From: Tillandsia leiboldiana
Lineage: Eukaryota > Streptophyta > Magnoliopsida > Poales > Bromeliaceae
Direction: 5' to 3'
NCBI GenBank assembly: GCA_029204045.2
Contig: CM055068.1
Span: forward strand, 35,913,345 to 35,977,344
Length of the DNA: 64,000 bases
Shown here: positions 56,388-64,000 of the stretch, in pieces
How positions within the stretch are numbered: the first letter of the stretch is position 1
Layout of the letters: each line of letters starts with the position of its first letter
Notes under the pieces: generated by a model
Databases searched by the model: none
Told to the model about the DNA's origin: nothing
Seen by the model: the letters and a program-made list of their open reading frames with translations, nothing else
Program-made: the position numbers and the translations under genes

Positions 56388-56511
56388 TGTTTGGTGATGC
56401 CGATCTCCCTCGACACTAAGTGACTGTGCAGTGCTTGGTGATGCCAATCCCCCTCGACACCAAGTGATTATGTAATGCTTGTAGATGTCGATCCCCCTCT
56501 ACCCCAAGTGA
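56388..56511. repeat. 44-bp tandem repeat, three units
   Basis: Units start at 56388, 56432 and 56476 with exact 44-bp spacing. Each contains TTGGTGATGCC or a variant, followed by CCCTCGACACCAAGTGA or a variant. Confidence 0.8.
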
Positions 56512-57647
56512 CTAGTGGCCGCGGCGAAGCCGATGACCCTCAACTCCATGGGCCCACCGATTGGAGAGTAGTTTGATCACCCTCGGTTCTCCATGAGGTA
56601 TATTTAGATATAGAACCGATCAATGGATGGTTCAGGACGTGGCATAAGAGTATGCACATGAGTGGTATATGAGAAATAAAACCCAACTAGCTAGTGGGAT
56701 GTGTAAAGGTTGAGGTCAATAGAAAAGTAAAACTATGATACATCGCATAGTGGCAAATTGGGTAACAAATAGACATTGATCTAGTGGGCAAATTGTTAAA
56801 TTGAGGCATGGTAGTTGTAATTTCAATTACTGCATTTATATAGTAGAAATATTTGTTTAGCAAATTATCTACTTATGCCTCCTTTGGACCAAGTGAGTGC
56901 AGAGCGCCACGTTCGGTGGTTGCACCCACTATAAACATATTGTAGTTCTCACCCCGTTGTGGTTACCCTTTTTCAAATCCAAGTACAACCGGTGAGGTTG
57001 TACCTGTGAGGCGCAAGTTCGCGGTAAAGATGTCATGAGATAGATAGACAAAGTAAGAGGTCTAGAAAGTACCTAGTTGTAAAGTAAAGAATAATTTTGT
57101 AATAATTATAATATTGTGGAGAATGAATGTATACTTTAAGTTTAAAGTTCAGTTATATTTTAGATATATCCATTTCGTGCAAATTTATACATGTTGGACA
57201 GTTGTCACCGCTTCGTTCGGATAGGGGAGGTTCTGCCCGTTCAGCGGGTTTGTTTGCACGCTCGAGCCAACCAAATAGACGGTCTCAGGGTAGGACAGAT
57301 TATAGTATAAGCGCCTAGGAAGAGTTCTAGGCGATTAGTAAAACATAAGCCTTAGGAAGATCCTAGGGGCTTAGGACATGAGTGGTTCGTGAATATTGGC
57401 GAAAGTATATGATTGGGTAATGTGGTGTTCCCAAAATAGATATTGAGGGGCCAATTGAGGGAAATGAACTTTCACTCTTTGGACGATAATGTCGGTGGCC
57501 GACAACGTAATGTTGGGGGTGAAAGGAAGTGTCCCTCAAAAACTTTCGATTTATTGGGTCTATTACCTACTTTGTGCATTGTTAAGGAGTCAAAGTAGAA
57601 GACTTGGACTAATAGTTGTTGTTGGTGTTGTTGCACCAGGGGTAGCA

Positions 57648-58400
57648 ATGGCACCGCGTAGTCCGCGAAGGGCAGGGTTCGCGTCGATGAAAGCTGACCC
57701 TTCAAGCACTATGGCTCGAGTGAAGTATAGGAGCTGTGTGATCAAGTGGTCGCGCTAATCGACGAGGTTCAACAACAGGCTAAGACCTCTCGACTCCAAG
57801 GGGAGCAAATAGCGAGGGTTCACGAGTTTATTGCGCGGCAGGCTAGTGCTGCGCAGATGAGTTAGGAACACATCCTTACACCTATGCGGACGGGTGCTAA
57901 GGACATTGCGATGACGGCTGCACCTGTATCAGCATGTCCTGTATCGTTGGGGGCAACGATCTATATCGTTGGGGGCAACGATGGAAGTACCCCGCCAAAC
58001 AAATTCTGACAGTTTCGCCGCCGAGTACATGGCCCAACGGACGGAGCAGGAGCGAGCTATGGAAAATCTTGCAAACCTTAGAAAGTTCAGTCCACCAACC
58101 TTCAGCGGCGTGGATAGCGACCCATTGGTGGTTGAGTCATGGGTCAACACGATGGAGAAGCTGTTTGAGGGCCTCCAAGTAGCAGAACGAAATCAGGTCC
58201 CCTTGGCTGTCCATTTCTTAGACAAGATGGATCGCAAGTGGTGGAAGATAGAGAAGGGTAAGCGATTTGACGCCGCCCTACCACCCCTAATATGGGAGGA
58301 GTTTTGAGGACTCTTTTCGCAATCTATTTCCCCAACAACACCAAGCAGCAAATGGAGGAGAATTTTAAGAACCTTGGAAACCACACGGGGCCAGGTGAAG
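57648..58400 (+). pseudogene. G5 gag remnant
   Basis: Starts MAPRSPRRAGFASMKADPSS and after frame changes reaches MENLANLRKFSPPTFSG and VESWVNTMEKLFEGLQV, the Gypsy gag core seen also in G1 and G2. After FPNNTKQQMEENFKNL it breaks off and sequence from just before the integrase follows directly. The zinc knuckle, protease, reverse transcriptase and RNase H are absent. Confidence 0.8.
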
Positions 58401-59825
58401 CTCATGACACTTAGAGTGCAACCGACCTTGATGGAGAGAATTAAAGAAAAGCAAACTGCAGATGAAAAGCTCCAAAAAGTGCGGTCTGACATCGGGAGCG
58501 GATGCGTTGAGGATTTCAGTTTGGACTCTGAGGGAAAAGTCTCGAGGTCTGGGAAGAAATCTTGAAAGAGGCGCACCGGTCCCCGTATACTATCTACCCT
58601 GCCGGCACCAAAGTGTACAAGGACTTATAGACACATTTCTGGTGACCGGGTATGACAGGTGATGTTGGGCGATTTGTGGCTCAGTGCCTAATGTGCCAAC
58701 AAGTCAAAGCGAAACACCGACTTCCGACAAGTAAATTGCAAAGTCTATTGATACCCATTTGGAAGTAGAAGAACATCGCAATGGACTTCATCATTGGCTT
58801 GCCTCAAACGCAAACGGGTCACGACGTGATTATGGTGATTGTGGATCGATTGATAAGATTGGCTCATTTTCTATCGATCCACACTATTTGGTCATGGGAC
58901 AAACTGGCACGAATCTACATTGACGAGGTTATGCACCTCCACGGAGTGCCAATGTCCATTTTCTCAGATTAGGATTCTCAGTTCGTGTCACAGTTTTGGA
59001 AGTCTTCACGAGGCCCTTGGGACGCGCTTTAATTTTAGCACGACATATCATCCTCAAAGTGACGGGCAATCGAAGAGAACAAACCAAATACATGAGGATA
59101 TGATGCGGGCGTGCGTCCTTAATTATGGAGCAGGTTGGCAACAATACTTGCCTATGGCGGAGTTTGCCTACAACAATAGCTTCCAAGCAAGCATTGGGAT
59201 GGCTCCCTACAAAGTGTTGTATGGCAAGAGGGCCGATCTCCATTGCATTGAAGTGAGGTCGGTGAAAGGTTTACCTTGGGCCGCGACATTATGCAAGAGG
59301 CCGAGGAGAAAGAAAAGATCAAAGGCTACTGACGGCGCAGAACCGGCAAAAGAGCTATTCTGATAAGTACCGACACGACTTAAAGTTTAACGTCGAGGAT
59401 CATGTACTCTTGAAGGTTACGCCTGCAAAAAGGGTGAAGAGATTTGGAATGCAGCAAAAACAAAAACTAAGTCCTCGCTACATTGGACCCTTTGAGGTGT
59501 AGAAGCAGATCGGCCTTGTGGCCTATCAGATTGCACTACCACCAAGCTTGGTGGGGGTACACGACGTGTTCCATGTGTCGCTACTCCACAAATATGTGCC
59601 CGATCCAACTCACATCATCAGCCATCCACCGTTGGACTTGCGGGAGGATAAGCTATGATAAGTACCCAGTTGAAATTCTCGACCAACAAGAAAAAAAGAT
59701 GCAGAATCTCTCTATTCCATATGTGATAGTGTTATGGAGCAATCATGAAGAGCGGGAAGCTACTTGGGAACTCGAGAGCACTATGTGAGAGCAATTCCCT
59801 CACCTATTTAGAGAACCTAATTGAG
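58401..59825 (+). pseudogene. G5 integrase remnant
   Basis: Begins with LMTLRVQPTLMERIKEKQTA, which in G4 follows RNase H. Then come the zinc domain (CLMCQQVKAKHRLP), the core (MDFIIGLPQTQTGHDVIMVI), YHPQSDGQSKRT and a chromodomain-type tail (NHEEREATWELES). There are many stops and frame changes. The deletion that joined gag to this point removed about 3 kb. Confidence 0.82.
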
Positions 59826-60123
59826 GTACGAATTTTAGTTTCGCGAACGGAACTCCTTATAAAATGGCAACTTACTATTTGCCCTAACCCAACAGTGCTC
59901 TAATCCCAATCCAACAAAAGCAGCCTCTTCCCTCTCTCTCTCACTCTCCCTCCCTTCAGAGAATAACCACCATTGTTGGGGGAGCTTCTGAGCTCGAGTT
60001 GATCTCATCCGAAACTTGGGGACGAAGAAGAGTCTCAAGAGAAAACCATAGGAGGAAGAAAGGAACCTTCTCTCTCACGTTTTATTTTACAACAGAATAG
60101 AAGTGAGTTGGAATCAAGGAATC
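59826..60123 (+). other. Downstream flank of G5
   Basis: Starts GAGGTACGAATTTTAGTTTC, the usual transition from Gypsy pol to 3' LTR, and contains a TATA-like TATAAAATGG at 59857. It is probably the beginning of the G5 3' LTR, cut by the hAT element. No gene seen. Confidence 0.45.
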
Positions 60124-60133
60124 AAGTGCCGCC

Positions 60134-60237
60134 CGTGCCGCGGCGGCACGTACCGTGCCCCTCAAAGAGGGGCACGGTACAGGGGGGGTCTCGCACCCCC
60201 CCTGTCTCGAGCGATACCCCAGGGTATCGCTCGAGAC
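60134..60237. repeat. Chain of four adjoining perfect inverted repeats
   Basis: CGTGCCG/CGGCACG (60134-60150), a 14-bp arm starting GTACCGTGCC with a 3-base loop (60150-60180), ACAGGGGGGG/CCCCCCCTGT (60179-60205) and a 16-bp arm starting GTCTCGAGCG with a 2-base loop (60204-60237). Each abuts or overlaps the next. A looser fifth follows at about 60240-60262. Confidence 0.88.
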
Positions 60238-60302
60238 GGAGCAATACCCTGAGGGGTATCGCGAGCCGTGCCGGCCCGTGCCGGCCGGCATGGCCCGTTT
60301 TC

Positions 60303-60398
60303 CTTATTTTTTTTATTTTTTTATTTTTATTTTTTTTTCTTTAGATTTTTTTTCTGTATTTTTTAAAACAGGCATAGTTAGATGTTTTTTTCTTTCTT

Positions 60399-60431
<33 letters not shown>

Positions 60432-60740
60432 TCACATGTGTACAGTAATGCATAGTAATTTTTTTGTTTTTTTTTAAAAAGTATCACATGTGCACAGTTT
60501 TTTTTGTTTTTTTCCTTTAGATTTTTTTTTTTTTTTTTTTTCCATTCTCTTCCCACGTGAAGATTTTTTTTTTTCTTTTTCCTCCCTCCTCCTCCTTTCC
60601 CTTCCCCCTCCTCTTCTCCTTCCCCTCACGGCAGATTTATCCTCTCTCTCTCTCTCTTTCTTCCTTTCCTTTCCTTTCATTCTCACGCAAGCAAATTTTT
60701 TTTTTCTTTTTTCATCGCTAAAGAAAAGACGCGGGAAGTG
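60303..60740. repeat. Low-complexity T- and CT-rich tract
   Basis: Long T runs and pyrimidine stretches with GTATTTTTTAAAACAGGC-like breaks; no gene. On the gene's strand this would be 5' leader DNA. Confidence 0.8.
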
Positions 60741-60763
60741 AAAATCAAAGATCTGCTTATTAG

Positions 60764-61153
60764 GTAAGTAAAAATTGTTATAATTTAAGTTTTTATTTAG
60801 AATTTTTAATTTAGAATCAAAGATCTCTTTTAATTTTTTTTTTAAAATTAGTTACTTATAAATTATTTAATTTTAAATTATTTAATTTTGAACTATTTTC
60901 AGGATCCATTTATTGATCTCTTTCTTTATAATTTATAAATAGTTCAAAATTAAATGGATCAATAAATAGATCTTGAAAAGTTTTGAGAAAAAATATAATA
61001 TTTTTTAATTTTATATTTTATAATTTTTAAAACTAAAAAAAAATGATAAAATCAAAATAATTTTTATAATTGATATGTATAATTTTCTCATCTTTTTCTT
61101 ATTATTTTGAATGAATTTTAGAATAGTTATTTGTATGTAAAAAAATTATGTAG
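60764..61153 (+). other. Probable 5' UTR intron of hAT transposase gene
   Basis: Donor TTAG/GTAAGTA at 60764 and acceptor TATGTAG at 61153, seven bases before the ATG. The AT-rich content fits a plant intron. Confidence 0.5.
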
Positions 61154-61159
61154 ATCATA

Positions 61160-64000
61160 ATGGCACCTAAGAAAATAGAAGATTATGGTTGGCAGCACGG
61201 ACGAATGATTGATGGAAACAGATTTCATTGAAAGTGTAATTACTGTAATATGGTCGGAATGGGCGGAGGTGTCACCCGCTTAAAAAAACATATCGCAGGA
61301 GGTTTTTCTGAAGTATCGAAATGCACTAAAGTTCCTCAGGAAATAAGACATGCAATGAAAACTGAGTTAGAATCTACAAAATTAGCAAAACAGAAAATGA
61401 GGGATGATCGAGATGAACTAGATAAACGGGCAGCCGAGTATCCCTCTGCTGACCCATATGAAGGTACAGGTGATGAATTTGATATTGATACTAGAGCTGC
61501 CATGGAAGCATCTTTACAGAAAAGATGGCAGCAAGATGAAGTCGAACGACATAGAACACAATTTGCGACCTCTCAGTTTGATGCCGGTGGCGGGTCTAGA
61601 TCTAGCTCTGCGCCATCAGGTTTATCTCGAAGTGGTTCTGTTGGCCGCATGTTCGACAGATTAAAGAAAATACCAAAAGAAAAAAGTAGAAAAGGTCCAA
61701 ATATTATAGATATAGACCCAATGGCATTTCCTGGTCTAGATGCTCAACAACAGCGCATAGATACAATGCTCAAAAAAGATAAAAAAGGCAGAATTGGTCG
61801 AGCAATAGCAAAATTTTTTCACTTTAGTCATATTCCTTCCCATGTAGCAAACAGTCCATATTATAGATCAATGATCACTGCCGTACAAAAGGAGGGTCCA
61901 GGAGTTGAACCCCCAACACCGTATGAGATCGCCGGCAAATACCTTGATGCGGAGGTCAATGATATCCATGCATGGGTAAAAAATTTCAAACAACAGTGGG
62001 AGATGTATGGTGTTACCTTAATGTGTGATAGTTGGACATCACATACACATTTAAGCATCATAAATTTTTTATTTTATTGCAATGGCAAGGTGGTCTTCCA
62101 CAAGTCAGTTGATGCGACCGGTCGATTTGAAGATGCTGATTATATATATGCATTATTGGAGCAAGTTCTTGGTGAGATTGGTGAGAAAAATGTGGTACAG
62201 GTAGTGTCAGACAATGGTTCAAACTACAAGAAAGCTGGCAAACTACTGATGCAAAGGCATCCACACATATTTTGGACTCCTTGTGCGGCGCATTGTATCA
62301 ACCTAATGATGTCTGACTTTGGTACGATAAATCGGGTAAAAAAGATTATAGATACTGCACAACGTGTATCTAAGTATCTGTATAATCATAATTGGGTCAA
62401 TGCTTTAATGTCCAAATTCATTGGAGGAGAGATCTTACGTCCTGGTATCACACGATTTGCCACAAATTTTATCGCTCTAAACAGTTTTCTGAAAAATAAA
62501 AATGGTTTAAAGGCTATGTTTGCATCAAATGAGTGGCAAACATCTCGTTATGCCTCCAAGTCTGATGGAAAGAGTATTGAGCAAATAATTCAGTCCACCA
62601 AATTTTGGGATTATGTGAAAGAGATTGTTGATATTGTGGAGCCTTTATACGTGGTCCTTCGATTGGTGGATCAGGAAAAAATACCTCAAATAGAACACGT
62701 CTATCATAAACTGAGGATGGCTAAAGAGACTATCAAGAAAGTCAATCCATTGCGATGTCAATCTTATGTAAAAATTATTGACAAACGTTGGGAAGTTCAG
62801 ATGGGTCGGGATCTGCACCTAGCAGGCAAGTATAAATTATAACAAAACTATTTGTTAGTGATTATTCAATTGTATTCTTGCATTGTTGATGGAGTTATTT
62901 TTTTTTTTTAATGATAGGTTATTATCTTAATCCGTCGTACCATCATCGTTATAATCTTGGATATGATGATGAATTATTAAAGGCATTACGAAATGTCATC
63001 ACTAGATTGGAAATGGATCCAATGCATGCCGCTCTTGCCATAAATGAGGTACAATAGTTTTTTTAATATATTATTAATTTATTATATGTTAATATGCTAA
63101 TTTCTCATTATTATAATATATTATAATATTATAATATAGGGAAAAATATTTCGTGAATCCACTGGAACTTTTGGCGATGCGGGTGCAATTAACGGGAGGC
63201 AGAACACCGATCCCAGTAAGTAACTAAATAATTACATATTTTATATCTAACGATAAACTTATTTTGATATAATTTAAATTTTTAATTGGACAGCTGAGTG
63301 GTGGCTACAATACGGTGGATCAGCAAAGCATTTAAAGAAAATTGCTGTGCGCGTTTTATCTCAAACAACAACGTCTAGTGGATGTGAGCGCAACTGGAGT
63401 ACCTTCGCATTGATACATACCAAAGTGTGTAACCGATTAGCGTACGCTCGATTAGAGAAGCTAGTTTATGTCCACTATAATATGAGGCTCCGTTTAAGAT
63501 GCATGCGAGCGGAGTATGATAGGGAAAAGGAATTAAAAATTTATGATCCCTTAGATGCAAGCTTTATCAATGATGAATCAGACCCTATATTTGATTGGCT
63601 ACAAGACAAAGAGAATCAAGAGGACCCTTTGCTCGATGAGCCTGGAGATCCACCACGACCATTCAGGATAATTGCTGAGGAAGCAGGAGTTAGTGATGCA
63701 GAAATATGGGCTAATGAGAATATAGAGGGGTCTCATAATCAGTTAGGTAATGTGCAAGAACAAGCATCTTTGGGCGAAGAATCACAAAATCCCGTGGATG
63801 ACTCTGATGCAGAATTTGAGCGTCTTATGATGGGACCTGGACATGGTCGCCCACGTCGTACTCAAAGTCAATCAAAAAAAGAGAAGACATCGTCTGTCGC
63901 AAAGAGACCTTCAACAACAGTCATAAGTGGTAAGGGTAAAAAAATTATGACATCGAAGGATCCATTAGATGCAGCTGATGCAATATCGCTTGATGAAGAT
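61160..64000 (+). pseudogene. hAT transposase with BED zinc finger, one stop codon
   Basis: Exons 61160-62825, 62918-63048, 63140-63215 and 63294 to the window edge; all junction phases agree. The start MAPKKIEDYG leads into a BED finger (CNYCN, then RLKKHIAGG). DUF659-like and hAT core regions follow (MCDSWTSHTHLSIINFL, VVSDNGSNYKKAGKLLM, FWTPCAAHCINLMM), then the C-terminal dimerisation motif (SSGCERNWSTFALIHTKV). An acidic tail runs off the window. One in-frame TGA at 61229-61231, just before the first finger cysteine, probably replaces TGG. The first coding intron has a GC-AG border. It would cut and move hAT ends in the nucleus. Confidence 0.88.

Larger units (their letters stand above)
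54538..57480 (+). mobile_element. LTR-like region, probably 5' LTR and leader of G5
   Basis: Non-coding DNA with promoter-like and tandem-repeat structure lying between C1 and the G5 gag. It has decamer pairs (54875-55027), a TATA-like box (55087-55095), a CT/GA-rich stretch and two tandem-repeat blocks. No primer site was found before G5, and the borders are not visible, so assignment to G5 is an inference from position. Confidence 0.45.
60124..64000 (+). mobile_element. hAT DNA transposon (right end outside window)
   Basis: Contains an hAT transposase gene and, upstream, a GC-rich chain of perfect inverted repeats typical of the subterminal regions of DNA transposons. The left end is placed near GTGCCGCCCGTGCC because structured DNA begins there. 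The 8-bp target duplication cannot be checked without the right end. Confidence 0.6.

Noticed and set aside
60303..60740. Open frames of Phe- or Lys/Glu/Arg-rich peptides
   Set aside because: Low-complexity T- and CT-rich DNA upstream of the hAT gene.

Overview
The window is repeat-dense nuclear DNA from a flowering (or at least vascular) plant. The reasons are Gypsy elements of chromovirus type, Copia elements with initiator-tRNA-Met primer sites, a Cassandra miniature retrotransposon carrying 5S rRNA sequence, a second TRIM and an intron-containing hAT transposase. I found no bacterial-type operon, tRNA or rRNA gene and no CRISPR array. The species cannot be told from the sequence.

Layout. 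1-33472 is one Gypsy element (G1, + strand) broken up by younger insertions. Its 5' LTR (to 3287) holds a Cassandra element (63-641) and a solo LTR (895-2089), both with 5-bp target duplications. Its gag is split by a long solo LTR (L3, 12982-22403), itself split by a gag-only element (TR-GAG B, 13572-20017). Its integrase is cut by a minus-strand Gypsy copy (G2, 25339-31970), and its 3' LTR remnant follows (31971-33472). The block 2169-11033 is a near copy of 11134-20017 across a 100-base N gap, most simply an unmerged contig overlap. 33473-36011 is an LTR of a third Gypsy element (G3, minus strand). It sits in the pol gene of a fourth (G4, 36012-44045), whose integrase is also split by an LTR-derived insertion (37987-42284).

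Right part. 45235-45695 carries three phase-compatible minus-strand exons, the only probable host-gene sequence. A decayed Copia element (C1) follows. A second Copia element (C2, 47700-53327) lies inside C1, and a TRIM (52645-53145) lies inside C2. Then come LTR-like DNA with tandem repeats (54538-57480), a decayed Gypsy remnant (G5, 57648-59825) and an hAT transposase gene running off the right edge (from about 60124).

Most coding sequence is decayed. G2 retains every polyprotein domain but has seven stop codons, all explicable by C-to-T changes. The two TR-GAG elements have intact gag and no pol, so they would need enzymes from a relative. The most unusual signals are pairs of palindromic decamers about 20 bp apart upstream of the TATA box in several unrelated LTRs, and an array of short hairpins with an invariant TGGATT/TGGACT loop and co-varying stems downstream of that TATA box.
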